Assembly: GCF_028290625.1 (NCBI RefSeq)
Contig: NZ_JAQGJM010000019.1
Location: 103,466 to 167,465, forward strand
Reading direction: 5' to 3'
DNA: 64,000 nucleotides
Source of the DNA: Devosia sp.
GTDB taxonomy: Bacteria > Pseudomonadota > Alphaproteobacteria > Rhizobiales > Devosiaceae
Under the pieces are notes generated by a model that worked only from the letters and a program-made list of their open reading frames with translations, had not been told where the DNA came from and made no database searches. Both the position numbers and the translations under genes were made by a program. Within the stretch, counting starts at the first letter, position 1. Each line of letters begins with the position of its first letter. Shown here piece after piece: positions 1 to 7,466 of the stretch.

Positions 1-283
1 CCGCTGGATCGACCGATAGCATCCCGAAATACCCGGCCTCGCCGCGCCGTTCGATCATGGCGCATGCGACCAGCTTGCCATCGCGTTCGCCCAGCACGAA
101 GCGATGATTGTCGTCCGCGATCAGGCCGGCGACTTCCGCCAGACTGGTGCGCGGCTGGCTGAGCAGATCGGCTTCGCTGGTCCAGCCGGCACGCGCCTCC
201 GGGCCGCGATAAACCCGCTCCACCAAGGCATGGATCGCCCCGACATCGGCCGACGCTGCATATCTGAACGCGATCTCACCCAC
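1..283 (-). CDS. GNAT family N-acetyltransferase (3' end cut by window)
   Basis: The frame reads leftward from a GTG at 283, preceded at 7 bases by GGGAG, and is open to the window edge, giving about 94 N-terminal residues. They have the GNAT layout: a first strand and helix (Val-Gly-Glu-Ile-Ala-Phe-Arg-Tyr start, then Ile-His-Ala-Leu-Val), followed by the Arg-Phe-Val-Leu-Gly-Glu and Leu-Val-Ala-Cys strands and a Gly-Met-Leu-Ser-Val-Asp-Pro segment typical of the strand before the acetyl-CoA loop. The loop itself lies outside the window. The substrate cannot be told. It sits downstream of the radical SAM gene on the same strand, with a 108-base gap. Confidence 0.75.
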   Translation of the reverse strand, partial: MGEIAFRYAASADVGAIHALVERVYRGPEARAGWTSEADLLSQPRTSLAEVAGLIADDNHRFVLGERDGKLVACAMIERRGEAGYFGMLSVDPA

Positions 284-391
284 GCCAACACTCCCGACAG
301 ATCAGCGGAAGCCGTGCCCGCAACAAATCCAGGGACAGAAAAGACAGAAAGTGCCGGCGCTGACAACTAGTGCGCCGATCATTGTAGCCTC

Positions 392-1540
392 TTAGAACAG
401 GCTCATCTGCTTGTTCTCGGGCCGGGGCGGCTCGAACAGGTCGGTGCGGATGGCCGGCAGTTTCTCGTCCAGCCCATAGCGCTCGCGCGCTTTCTCGAAG
501 CGCTGCTGCAACAGCGTTGCATAGGGGCCTTCGCCGGTCATGCGCGTACCGAAGCGCGGATCGTTGTCGTAGCCGCCGCGTGTATCGCGCACCAGCGACA
601 GCACATGGCGCACCCGGTCGGGGAAATGGCGCAGTAGCCATTCGCGGAAAATGTCGCGCACCTCTCCGGGCAGGCGCAGCAGCACCATGCCGGCGCCCTT
701 GGCGCCCTGCGCTGCCGCCGCATCGAGAATGCGCTCCAGCTCCATATCGTTGATCGCCGGAATCATCGGCGCCGCCAGCACCGAAACCGGCACGCCGGCT
801 TCGCTCAGCAGGCGGATCGCTTCCAGCCGCCGCGCGGGGGAGGACGCGCGGGGCTCCATCTTGCGGCTGAGCTTGTGGTCCATCGAGGTCATCGAAATGC
901 CCACCTTGACCAGCCGCAGCTTGGCCAGTTCGGTCAGCAGATCGAGATCGCGCACGATCAGTGCCGATTTGGTGACGATGCTCACCGGATGTTTGGTTTC
1001 CAGAATTACTTCCAGGATGCCGCGCGTCAGCTTGTGCTTGCGCTCGGCCGGCTGGTACGGGTCGGTATTGGTGCCCATGGCAATGCGCTTGACCTTGTAG
1101 CTCTTCGCCGCCAGCTCCGCGCGCAAAGCTTCCACCGCATTGGTCTTCACATAGATATCGCGCTCGAATTCTATCCCCGCCGAGTGGCCAAGATAGGCAT
1201 GCGTTGGCCGCGCAAAGCAGTACGAGCAACCATGCTCGCAACCACGATAAGCATTGATCGAGCGATCGAAGCCGATATCGGGGCTGTCATTGCTGGTGAT
1301 GATGGTCTTGGCGCGTTCGAGATGTTCGATGGTCTCGAAAATGGGCAGTGGCTCGACGCTGTTCCAGCCATCGTCGAACCCTTCGCGGCTCTGCTTCTCG
1401 AAGCGGCCGCTGCGATTGGACTGCGCGCCACGGCCGCGATTGCGGCTCGGGTCGACCAGTTCGCGCCGCGCCAGATCGGCGTCGCGGCTGCGGCTGAGCT
1501 TTTCCAATGCTTCGAAAGACGGGGCCTGATAGAGGGCCAT
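392..1540 (-). CDS. PA0069-family radical SAM protein (SplB-like) with C-terminal clamp-like motif
   Basis: 382 residues from the ATG at 1540, chosen because AGGAG lies 8 bases upstream; a longer in-frame start would have no ribosome site. The radical SAM cluster motif CxxxCxxC is at Cys101, Cys105 and Cys108 (Gly-Cys-Glu-His-Gly-Cys-Ser-Tyr-Cys), so it should bind a 4Fe-4S cluster and cleave S-adenosylmethionine. The family is related to spore photoproduct lyase (COG1533) but this organism type does not sporulate, and the family's substrate is unknown. The last five residues are QMSLF, which fits the QL(S/D)LF consensus for binding the DNA polymerase beta clamp. The promoter overlaps an SOS box. 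A role in DNA damage handling is inferred. Confidence 0.92.
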   Translation of the reverse strand: MALYQAPSFEALEKLSRSRDADLARRELVDPSRNRGRGAQSNRSGRFEKQSREGFDDGWNSVEPLPIFETIEHLERAKTIITSNDSPDIGFDRSINAYRGCEHGCSYCFARPTHAYLGHSAGIEFERDIYVKTNAVEALRAELAAKSYKVKRIAMGTNTDPYQPAERKHKLTRGILEVILETKHPVSIVTKSALIVRDLDLLTELAKLRLVKVGISMTSMDHKLSRKMEPRASSPARRLEAIRLLSEAGVPVSVLAAPMIPAINDMELERILDAAAAQGAKGAGMVLLRLPGEVRDIFREWLLRHFPDRVRHVLSLVRDTRGGYDNDPRFGTRMTGEGPYATLLQQRFEKARERYGLDEKLPAIRTDLFEPPRPENKQMSLF

Positions 1541-1594
1541 TGCTGTTCTCCTGCCGGCGAAACCACAGTCGAATCGTGAATTCAACGTCCCCCG

Positions 1595-1623
1595 AACATA
1601 GGGGTTGCATAAGAACATAACAA
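1595..1623 (-). promoter_or_regulatory. Promoter of the radical SAM gene overlapped by the SOS box
   Basis: Reading leftward: -35 TTGTTA (1618-1623), a 17-base spacer and -10 TATGTT (1595-1600). The -35 lies inside the SOS box at 1613-1627, so LexA bound there would block RNA polymerase. Transcription would start near 1588, about 48 bases before the ATG. Confidence 0.55.
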
Positions 1624-1627
1624 GAAC
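1613..1627. promoter_or_regulatory. SOS box (LexA operator), GAAC-N7-GAAC
   Basis: The sequence GAACATAACAAGAAC reads GTTCTTGTTATGTTC on the minus strand. It matches exactly the direct-repeat GTTC-N7-GTTC operator recognised by alphaproteobacterial LexA. It lies 73 bases upstream of the radical SAM ATG and covers its predicted -35 element. It is about 350 bases from the MFS gene on the other side, so the radical SAM gene is the likely target. Confidence 0.7.
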
Positions 1628-1813
1628 AGATTTGCAGGCGCACCGCTGCTGCCCACCACATGGGAATCGGGAGCGCCTGCTTCAATCCCCAAGTCCGTTT
1701 CTACCACCGCAAGGCAGAACTGCACCTGCGTGGCTGGACAGGGCGGGGCCACCGGCATAAACCAACCAGCCCTTTCGAGACTGCCGGAAGGCGACATATC
1801 CTTAAGCAGTCGA

Positions 1814-1850
1814 TTTAGTATTGACCCTCGGGGGAGGGCGGTTTACTAAA
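1814..1850 (+). promoter_or_regulatory. Candidate promoter and operator of the DHA2 exporter
   Basis: TTGACC at 1821-1826 followed after 17 bases by TACTAA (1844-1849) forms a plausible promoter. It is bracketed by a perfect 7-base inverted repeat, TTTAGTA at 1814-1820 and TACTAAA at 1844-1850. A dimeric regulator bound there would cover both promoter elements. The leader to the ATG at 1978 would be about 120 bases. This repeat differs from the two TetR-type sites at 4022 and 4059, so the regulator is uncertain. Confidence 0.4.
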
Positions 1851-1977
1851 CAATGCGCTTAACTATTAAACTCGGCCTGCTGACACGCGCTGTCGTGGAT
1901 TTGTTGCACCACCGTGTCGAAGTGAACCGCCGTCATTCGTCTTTATGGCGATACTGATCGTATGAAGGGAAAGCCCC

Positions 1978-3456
1978 ATGACCACCGATGCTCCAACCTT
2001 GGCCGATTTCGAGGCTACTGCCCCTGTCGAGGACCATAGCGCCCGCAACAAGCTCGTCATCGGGCTGCTGCTGGTCTCGGCCTTCGTCGTCATTCTCAAT
2101 GAGACCATCATGGGCGTGGCGCTGCCGCACCTGATGGCCGATCTCGACATCACCGCCAGCGCCGCGCAGTGGCTGACCACCGCCTTCATGCTGACCATGG
2201 CCGTGGTCATCCCGATCACCGGTTTCCTGTTACAGCGCCTTAATACGCGGCCGGTGTTCATTCTGGCTATGTCGCTGTTTTCCGCCGGTACGTTGATTTC
2301 GGCGCTGGCGCCCGGTTTTGGCGTGCTTGTGATCGGCCGCATCGTGCAAGCTTCCGGCACCGCCATCATGATGCCCCTGCTGATGACCACCGTGATGAAC
2401 CTGGTGCCACCGGAATCACGCGGCAAGACCATGGGTAATATCTCCATCGTCATCTCGGTCGCTCCCGCCATCGGGCCTACCATTTCCGGGCTGATTCTGT
2501 CGGTGCTCGAGTGGCGCTGGATGTTCATCCTGGTGCTGCCGATCGCCTTGGCGGCGCTGGCGCTTGGCGCGTCGCGCATCAAGAATGTCACCACGCCCAC
2601 GGACGCCCCGATCGATATCCTATCGGTCATCCTCTCCGCCATCGGCTTCGGTGGCTTGGTCTATGGCCTCAGCGGCCTTGGTGAAGCCGCGATCCATGCG
2701 CCGCTCGTATCGCCCTTCATCCCGCTGGCGGTGGGCGTGGCCGCCATCGTCATCTTCGTGCTGCGCCAGTTGCAGTTGCAGAAACAGGATCGCGCACTAC
2801 TCGATCTGCGCACGCTCGCCATCCCGGCCTTCACCATCTCGGCGGCCATGATGTCGATCCTGATGATGGCAATGTTCGGCGCCTTCATCCTGCTGCCGAT
2901 CTATCTGCAGAACGTGCTCGGGCTGACCACGCTCCAGACCGGTCTGCTGCTGCTGCCGGGTGGGCTGATCATGGGCCTCTGCGCGCCCACCGTGGGCAGC
3001 CTGTTCGACAAATACGGCCCCGTGCCGCTGGTTATTCCCGGCGCCATCCTCACCAGCGCCGCCTTGTGGGGCCTCACCTTCATCCAGGTCGACACCCCGT
3101 TCTGGGCGCTGCTGATCGCTCACCTGGGGCTCAGCGTCGGCTTGGCACTGATGTTCACGCCGCTGTTCACCGTCAGCCTCGGCTCGCTGCCGCCAAATCT
3201 CTATTCGCATGGCAGCGCGGTGATCGGCACCACCCAGCAAGTCGCCGGCGCGGCGGGCACGGCCCTGTTCGTCGCCATCCTGACCCTGCAGTCGGCGGGT
3301 CTTGCCGCCGGTGGAGCTGATGTGCTGACCGCGACGACTGGCGGTATCAAGGCGGCGTTCCTCTGCGGCGCCATCATCTCGCTGCTGGCGGTGGTTGCGG
3401 CCTTCTTCATCCGCAAGCCCGCCGGTGGCGCGCCCGGCATGGGCCACGGCCACTAA
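1978..3456 (+). CDS. DHA2-family MFS multidrug exporter (EmrB/QacA type)
   Basis: 492 residues, ATG at 1978 with GAAGGGAAAG just upstream. About 14 hydrophobic segments follow a short cytoplasmic N-terminus, the size and topology of DHA2 drug:proton antiporters. Family signatures include Leu-Asn-Glu-Thr-Ile in helix 1, the Phe-Met-Leu-Thr-Met-Ala-Val-Val-Ile-Pro segment, and the helix 5 motif Gly-Pro-Thr-Ile-Ser-Gly. The protein should export hydrophobic compounds across the inner membrane using the proton gradient. The TetR gene converges on it with no gap (TAA at 3454-3456 next to the TetR stop at 3457-3459), suggesting a linked exporter-regulator-tautomerase detoxification locus. The substrate is unknown. 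Confidence 0.9.
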   Translation: MTTDAPTLADFEATAPVEDHSARNKLVIGLLLVSAFVVILNETIMGVALPHLMADLDITASAAQWLTTAFMLTMAVVIPITGFLLQRLNTRPVFILAMSLFSAGTLISALAPGFGVLVIGRIVQASGTAIMMPLLMTTVMNLVPPESRGKTMGNISIVISVAPAIGPTISGLILSVLEWRWMFILVLPIALAALALGASRIKNVTTPTDAPIDILSVILSAIGFGGLVYGLSGLGEAAIHAPLVSPFIPLAVGVAAIVIFVLRQLQLQKQDRALLDLRTLAIPAFTISAAMMSILMMAMFGAFILLPIYLQNVLGLTTLQTGLLLLPGGLIMGLCAPTVGSLFDKYGPVPLVIPGAILTSAALWGLTFIQVDTPFWALLIAHLGLSVGLALMFTPLFTVSLGSLPPNLYSHGSAVIGTTQQVAGAAGTALFVAILTLQSAGLAAGGADVLTATTGGIKAAFLCGAIISLLAVVAAFFIRKPAGGAPGMGHGH

Positions 3457-4005
3457 CTACAGCAGCCGCAACAGTTCGGCGGCAACACCATCGAGGGGGG
3501 CGACGCTCCCCTCGGCCCGGCACAGGATCAGTGCCCCCTCCATCCCCGCAACCGTCGTCAGCGCAATCGCCGCGGCGCGGGCAGGGGGCAGGCCCGCGGT
3601 TTCGAGCTGTTCGGTCAGCAATCCTACCCAGGCCCTGAACGTTTCCCGCACCACCCCGATCAACTGATCCCCGGGCGCCGTATCGATCGCAGTGCCCGCC
3701 ACGGCGCAGCCCGATGCCCCGTTCGACGCGATTACCACGCGCCGCCACAGCTCCACGAACCCGTTGATGACCTCCACCGCACTGGCCCCATCCAGCGCCC
3801 GCTGCCGCGACAGCACGAATGCCCCCGTGGCCTGCACCGCGGCCTCTGCCAACTGCGCCTTGCCCTCGGGAAAATGGTGATAAATCGAGCCGCGCGGCGC
3901 GCCGCTATCGGCCAGCACGTCGGAAAACGACGTTGCATTGACCCCGCGCGCCGCGATGAGCGCCACGGCACTGCGCACCATCTTGGCCCGGCTATCGTTC
4001 TCCAT
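3457..4005 (-). CDS. TetR/AcrR-family transcriptional repressor
   Basis: 182 residues from the ATG at 4005, 8 bases after AAGGA; a GTG one codon upstream is possible. The N-terminal 55 residues form the TetR helix-turn-helix (Ala-Arg-Gly-Val-Asn-Ala-Thr-Ser-Phe then Gly-Ser-Ile-Tyr-His-His-Phe-Pro). The C-terminal half resembles the LmrA/YxaF-type ligand domain. It is divergent from the tautomerase gene; the 87 bases between them contain two perfect palindromes (4022-4037 and 4059-4074) that are the obvious binding sites. It should repress the tautomerase and itself, and perhaps the convergent exporter. Confidence 0.9.
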   Translation of the reverse strand: MENDSRAKMVRSAVALIAARGVNATSFSDVLADSGAPRGSIYHHFPEGKAQLAEAAVQATGAFVLSRQRALDGASAVEVINGFVELWRRVVIASNGASGCAVAGTAIDTAPGDQLIGVVRETFRAWVGLLTEQLETAGLPPARAAAIALTTVAGMEGALILCRAEGSVAPLDGVAAELLRLL

Positions 4006-4021
4006 CACGCAATTCCTTGAC

Positions 4022-4037
4022 TATGACGACCGTCATA
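4022..4037. promoter_or_regulatory. Palindromic operator 1 of the TetR-tautomerase pair
   Basis: TATGACG-AC-CGTCATA: perfect 7-base arms around a 2-base centre, located 17 bases upstream of the TetR ATG. Its centre lies 37 bases from that of the second palindrome. Confidence 0.75.
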
Positions 4038-4058
4038 TGGCATCGATTGTCCATTGAC

Positions 4059-4074
4059 TATGATGACCATCATA
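4059..4074. promoter_or_regulatory. Palindromic operator 2 of the TetR-tautomerase pair
   Basis: TATGATG-AC-CATCATA: perfect 7-base arms around the same AC centre as operator 1, differing only at one symmetric pair. Both are preceded by TTGAC. It ends 18 bases before the tautomerase ATG, so binding would block transcription of that gene. Confidence 0.75.
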
Positions 4075-4092
4075 ATTCCTGGAGAAGCTCTC

Positions 4093-4515
4093 ATGCCCAT
4101 GATCGATGTCTACGCTGCCAAGGGAACGTTCGGCAACAAACCCGCGCTGACCAAGGCGCTCAATGCCTGCCTGATGGCCTGGGAGAAGGTGCCGCCGATA
4201 TCCTGGTTCACTGATAACACTGCCGCTTTTATCCACGAAATGGACACGGATTCGTTAGCTAATGCTAACGGCGACAGTAGCTTTATACGCATTCAGGTAC
4301 TCACGCCGGTCGGCATTCTGGATCGCGATAAAAAGCTGGGTGTCACCCGCGAGATGACCGACATCATCGTTGCGGCATCGAGCAATGCGACGCCGAAGGA
4401 GCATGTCTGGGTGCAGATCGTGGAAGCGCCAGATGGTGGCTGGGGCATTGGCGGCCACGCCTATCTCAATGACGAAATCGCCACCGAAGCGCGTCGCCGT
4501 CTTGGCATCGCGTAG
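4093..4515 (+). CDS. Tautomerase-family protein (4-oxalocrotonate tautomerase-like)
   Basis: 140 residues. I chose the ATG at 4093 because GGAGAA lies upstream and because it places Pro directly after Met (Met-Pro-Met-Ile-Asp-Val-Tyr). In this superfamily the initiator Met is removed and Pro1 is the catalytic base. The length suits a fused or long-form tautomerase rather than the 62-residue type. A later segment, Val-Thr-Arg-Glu-Met-Thr-Asp-Ile-Ile, matches the family helix, and Val-Trp-Val-Gln-Ile-Val-Glu the final strand. It probably interconverts keto and enol forms of a small acid or quinone-related compound. It is divergent from the TetR gene and controlled through its two operators. Confidence 0.85.
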   Translation: MPMIDVYAAKGTFGNKPALTKALNACLMAWEKVPPISWFTDNTAAFIHEMDTDSLANANGDSSFIRIQVLTPVGILDRDKKLGVTREMTDIIVAASSNATPKEHVWVQIVEAPDGGWGIGGHAYLNDEIATEARRRLGIA

Positions 4516-4565
4516 GGCCCAATCGGCCCAGCGCCGGTCTAGCTGACCGGCGCGACTGCCTGATT

Positions 4566-4784
4566 CTAGCGGAAGCGGTAAGTAAGGCGACCCTTGGTCA
4601 GGTCATAGGGTGTCATTTCGCACAACACCTTGTCGCCGGCCAGCACGCGGATGCGGTTCTTGCGCAGCTTGCCGGCGGTGTGGGCGATAATCACATGATC
4701 ATTCTCCAATTTGACCCGGAAGGTCGCATTGGGCAGCAATTCGGTAACAACGCCCGGAAATTCGAGCACGTCTTCTTTGGCCAT
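4566..4784 (-). CDS. infA: Translation initiation factor IF-1
   Basis: 72 residues, the standard length. It is a single S1-like OB fold: Met-Ala-Lys-Glu-Asp start, the Leu-Pro-Asn-Ala-Thr-Phe-Arg-Val strand, [12 protein letters not shown] and the [12 protein letters not shown] tail. IF-1 binds the 30S A site during initiation. The gene is monocistronic here and has its own promoter (4914-4942), leaving an untranslated leader of about 120 bases. Confidence 0.98.
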   Translation of the reverse strand: MAKEDVLEFPGVVTELLPNATFRVKLENDHVIIAHTAGKLRKNRIRVLAGDKVLCEMTPYDLTKGRLTYRFR

Positions 4785-4913
4785 GTAGGCTCCTGAGTAG
4801 CCCCGAAGCAGGGCCTCGGCAGACGCCGGGCGGGTTCGGGTATGTTGGGATCATCACGTCTGGCAACCGGGTTTCCCCAGAGGCGTCGACAGGCAGAATG
4901 GTCTGGTGGACGT

Positions 4914-4942
4914 TATATAGTGTAGTTCACCTGCTTTGTGAA
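4914..4942 (-). promoter_or_regulatory. Promoter of infA
   Basis: Leftward -35 TTCACA (4937-4942), exactly 17 bases, -10 TATATA (4914-4919). An inverted repeat GTTCAC-N7-GTGAAC runs from the -35 into the spacer and could be an operator. Confidence 0.6.
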
Positions 4943-4976
4943 CCACTTGCCGGTTTTCAGCGCGCAATGCAGCCAT

Positions 4977-6647
4977 CTATTCGCTGCGACGCGCAATGAC
5001 TGCTTGTTCCAGGTCGATATTCTCCAGCATTTCGCGCACGATTTCGTCGTCCAGCCGCTCCGCGTCGCGCTCGGCGATCAGCGCCCCGCGGCGCGCCGCC
5101 TGCATTTCGCCGACAATGACCATCATTTTTTCGCGGCCCACGCTGGTATCTGCGCCCCGGCCTGCCGGACTGAGGCCAAAGTCGCGCTTCACATTGGCCA
5201 GCATGCGCTCGCTGAACGCCTTCCCCGCTTCGTCCTCCTGGGCGTCGCGGATTTCCTCCAGCTTGTCGATCGAAGCCTTTTGAGTTGCCACCCGTGCCAG
5301 CGCCACCTGCTCCTGGCGAAAGGCTAGGTCGCCGTCATTAGTAATGCCCAGCCACTTGATCAGCCAGGGCAGGGTCAATCCCTGCAGGATCAGCGTTCCC
5401 AGTGCCACCGCGAAGGCGATGGTGACGATCAGGTCGCGTTCGGCCAACGGCGCCCCGGCGGCAGTGACCAGCGGCGTACCGGCTGCGGCCGCGAGCGTCA
5501 CCACGCCGCGCATGCCCGACCACGACAGCACCAGGTTTTCGCGCCAGCCCAGCGGCTCGGCCAGCTTCGCGTCCGGGCTGCGACCGCGCCGGCCGCGCCG
5601 CGTCGGGCGCGCATTGATGCTCGCCAGGCGCCGCTCGAACCCCTCCTTGCGCCGCGGATGGCTCCATTTCGATAGCACGGCACTGAACATCACCCAGACG
5701 ATACGGACCAGGATAACCGCCACCAGTGTCAACGCGGAAAGGCCCGCCAGTGTGCCCAGGGTATAGCCGTGCTCGATCGCGTCCTCGACCACAAAGCGGA
5801 ACTGCAGCCCCATATAGGCGAACACGAACGCCTCCAGCAGCGCATCGACGACACGCAGGAATTCGCGCTGCTGAATGCGGCCGTCGAATTTGAGATCCGA
5901 CGAATTATGCCCCAGCGACAGCCCGGCAAACACCACCGCCATGACACCCGAAGCGGTCAGTTCTTCCGCCAGCATATAGGCCGCGAAGGGGGTGATGATG
6001 GTCAGCGCCGTGACCATGGTCGGGTTATGCAATTGCCGGCGCAATTGATGCACGATCCCGCCCATGAAGACGCCCAAAATGGCGCCGACGCTCGCCGCGA
6101 ACAGGAAATACAGCGCCGCGTTATCGATCGGCATCGATCCGCCGGTGGCCCCCGCTACCGCCGCGCTGAACAAAGCCAGCGCTGCCGCGTCGTTGATCAG
6201 GCTTTCACCCTTGAGCACCGTCATCAGCCGGTTGGGCAACTTGAGCTTGGTGCCGATGGAGACTGCGCTGACCGCGTCGATAGGCGCGATCACCGCGCCC
6301 AGGATCAACGCCGCCGGCAGCGACATCACCGGGTAAAGCCATCCCAGCAGTGCGCCCACCGCCACCGTGCTGACCAGGATCAGCGCCACGCCCATGTTGA
6401 GGATCGAACCGATCCGCTTCATGAAGCTGAAAAACGAGAAATTCACCGCCGCCGAAAACAGCAATGGCGGCAGCACCAGCCCGAGGATGATATCCGGCTC
6501 CAGCTCGGTGCGCGGCAATCGCGGCACGAAGGACACCGCAATGCCCACCATGGCGAGGAACAGAGCGGACTGATATCCCTTGCGCTCCGCAAAGATCGTC
6601 AGCCCGATAGCCGCCATCATCACGATCAGGATTTGGGATGCGCCCAT
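4977..6647 (-). CDS. CPA1-family Na+/H+ antiporter (NhaP type)
   Basis: 556 residues from the ATG at 6647 with GGAGA upstream; longer frames run into the dispersed repeat at 6761. The first two thirds hold about 12 membrane helices with CPA1 motifs: Gly-Ala-Val-Ile-Ala-Pro-Ile-Asp-Ala-Val-Ser and Gly-Glu-Ser-Leu-Ile-Asn-Asp-Ala-Ala-Ala, where the Asn-Asp pair takes part in ion exchange. A basic insert (Arg-Pro-Thr-Arg-Arg-Gly-Arg-Arg) lies between late helices. The C-terminal 130 or so residues are charged and helical, a cytoplasmic tail that usually senses pH. It exchanges protons for sodium or potassium at the inner membrane. Transcribed alone. Confidence 0.9.
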   Translation of the reverse strand: MGASQILIVMMAAIGLTIFAERKGYQSALFLAMVGIAVSFVPRLPRTELEPDIILGLVLPPLLFSAAVNFSFFSFMKRIGSILNMGVALILVSTVAVGALLGWLYPVMSLPAALILGAVIAPIDAVSAVSIGTKLKLPNRLMTVLKGESLINDAAALALFSAAVAGATGGSMPIDNAALYFLFAASVGAILGVFMGGIVHQLRRQLHNPTMVTALTIITPFAAYMLAEELTASGVMAVVFAGLSLGHNSSDLKFDGRIQQREFLRVVDALLEAFVFAYMGLQFRFVVEDAIEHGYTLGTLAGLSALTLVAVILVRIVWVMFSAVLSKWSHPRRKEGFERRLASINARPTRRGRRGRSPDAKLAEPLGWRENLVLSWSGMRGVVTLAAAAGTPLVTAAGAPLAERDLIVTIAFAVALGTLILQGLTLPWLIKWLGITNDGDLAFRQEQVALARVATQKASIDKLEEIRDAQEDEAGKAFSERMLANVKRDFGLSPAGRGADTSVGREKMMVIVGEMQAARRGALIAERDAERLDDEIVREMLENIDLEQAVIARRSE

Positions 6648-6760
6648 GTGCCGTCTCCGTCGCCGAATGTGTCGTCCACCGGCTAACTCAGAAAGCGCCC
6701 CACACAAAGGGATTTTCCTTCTTTCTCCCGCTTGTGGAATTCTGTCTTGCTTGAACATCG

Positions 6761-6916
6761 TGCCACGCCCTCGTGGTTCGAGGCTCGCGAAGGGCTCGCA
6801 CCTCACCATGAGGGCTGCTGTTGATTTCGCGATGTTCCAACAGCCCTGATCATCTCAGTAGACCTCATGGTGAGGCGGGAGGCGCAGCCGACCCTCGAAC
6901 CACGAGGACGTGGCGC
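6761..6916. repeat. Dispersed nested palindrome, family A, copy 1
   Basis: About 156 bases whose two ends are inverted copies: TGCCACGCCCTCGTGGTTCG at the left and its imperfect complement at the right. Each arm contains two small hairpins, CCTCGTGGTTCGAGG and CCTCACCATGAGG or their complements. The right arm is slightly degenerate (GAGGACGTGG instead of GAGGGCGTGG). It fills most of the gap between the antiporter and the MarR gene. Confidence 0.9.
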
Positions 6917-6978
6917 TGTGGGCGGTCTCCGCTTGCTTGAACAGTTCAAAGAGCACCTCCCTTGCCAAATCCCACACG

Positions 6979-6992
6979 CGGGCATATACCCG
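6979..6992. promoter_or_regulatory. MarR operator in front of the marR-type gene
   Basis: CGGGCATATACCCG, differing in one base from the perfect palindrome before the neighbouring MFS gene (7413-7426). One further G/C pair extends the symmetry to 6978-6993. It ends 5 bases before the MarR ATG, so it probably covers the transcription start and mediates autoregulation. Confidence 0.75.
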
Positions 6993-6997
6993 CATCC

Positions 6998-7396
6998 ATG
7001 GATCAAACCTGCCTCTGCATTGCTGTCCGCAAAGCCTCGCGCCGCATGACCACAGTCTACGACGATGCGTTGGCGCCGGTCGGCATCAATCTCGCGCAAT
7101 ACAGCCTGCTCAAAAAGATTCGCCGTATGGCGCCGGTTTCCCTGACGGACCTTGGCACCGCCATGGACCTCGACCGCTCTACCATCGGCCGCAACGTCAA
7201 GGTGCTGGACCGGATGGGCCTGACCCAAGCCGTTACCGGCAGGGATCATCGCGAAGCCACCGTCGAGCTCAGCGAAACGGGGCAGGGCATCCTGTCCACC
7301 GCGATCCCGCTCTGGGAGCGGGCGCAGGGCCAAATCAACACAAAGCTGGGTGCCGATAAGGTCGCCCAGCTCGAACAACTGCTGGCCGAACTCTGA
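6998..7396 (+). CDS. MarR-family transcriptional regulator
   Basis: 132 residues from the ATG at 6998. A winged helix-turn-helix is visible in the middle: Val-Ser-Leu-Thr-Asp-Leu-Gly-Thr-Ala-Met-Asp-Leu-Asp-Arg-Ser-Thr-Ile-Gly, then the wing with Gly-Arg-Asp-His-Arg-Glu. No ribosome site precedes the ATG and the palindromic operator ends only 5 bases before it, so the message may be leaderless; a TTG at 6962 would instead read through the operator. Likely represses itself and the MFS gene 70 bases downstream, both preceded by nearly identical palindromes. The ligand is unknown. Confidence 0.88.
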   Translation: MDQTCLCIAVRKASRRMTTVYDDALAPVGINLAQYSLLKKIRRMAPVSLTDLGTAMDLDRSTIGRNVKVLDRMGLTQAVTGRDHREATVELSETGQGILSTAIPLWERAQGQINTKLGADKVAQLEQLLAEL

Positions 7397-7412
7397 TTTT
7401 TTCACGCACAAA

Positions 7413-7426
7413 CGGGTATATACCCG
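7413..7426. promoter_or_regulatory. MarR operator in front of the MFS gene
   Basis: CGGGTATATACCCG, a perfect 14-base palindrome between the MarR stop and the MFS start. It is the near-exact twin of the site at 6979-6992, 434 bases away. Confidence 0.78.
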
Positions 7427-7466
7427 AAAATGGACGCCAAATGACCTCATGCCCAGGATGCCAGCC

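Larger units (their letters stand above)
1541..1977. other. Intergenic region between divergent radical SAM and MFS genes
   Basis: 437 bases between the two start codons. It holds the SOS box and promoter on the left and a promoter-like element with an inverted repeat on the right (1814-1850). I see no credible small gene in between; the open frames there lack ribosome sites and protein-like composition. A G-rich stretch at 1827-1841 forms the spacer of the right-hand promoter. Confidence 0.5.

Noticed and set aside
276..1241. A 321-codon frame overlapping the radical SAM gene on the same strand
   Set aside because: Arg/Ala/Gly-rich out-of-frame translation; the radical SAM frame holds the conserved motif and has a good start.
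1582..1797. A 71-codon frame in the radical SAM-MFS gap
   Set aside because: No ribosome site, and it would overlap the SOS box and promoter.
1620..1800. Possible cobalamin-type riboswitch in the same gap
   Set aside because: Isolated fragments such as GACTGCCGGAAGG recall parts of the consensus, but the conserved core blocks are not in order on either strand.
5769..6686. A 305-codon frame antisense to the antiporter
   Set aside because: Arg/His/Gln-rich composition typical of the reverse complement of membrane helices.
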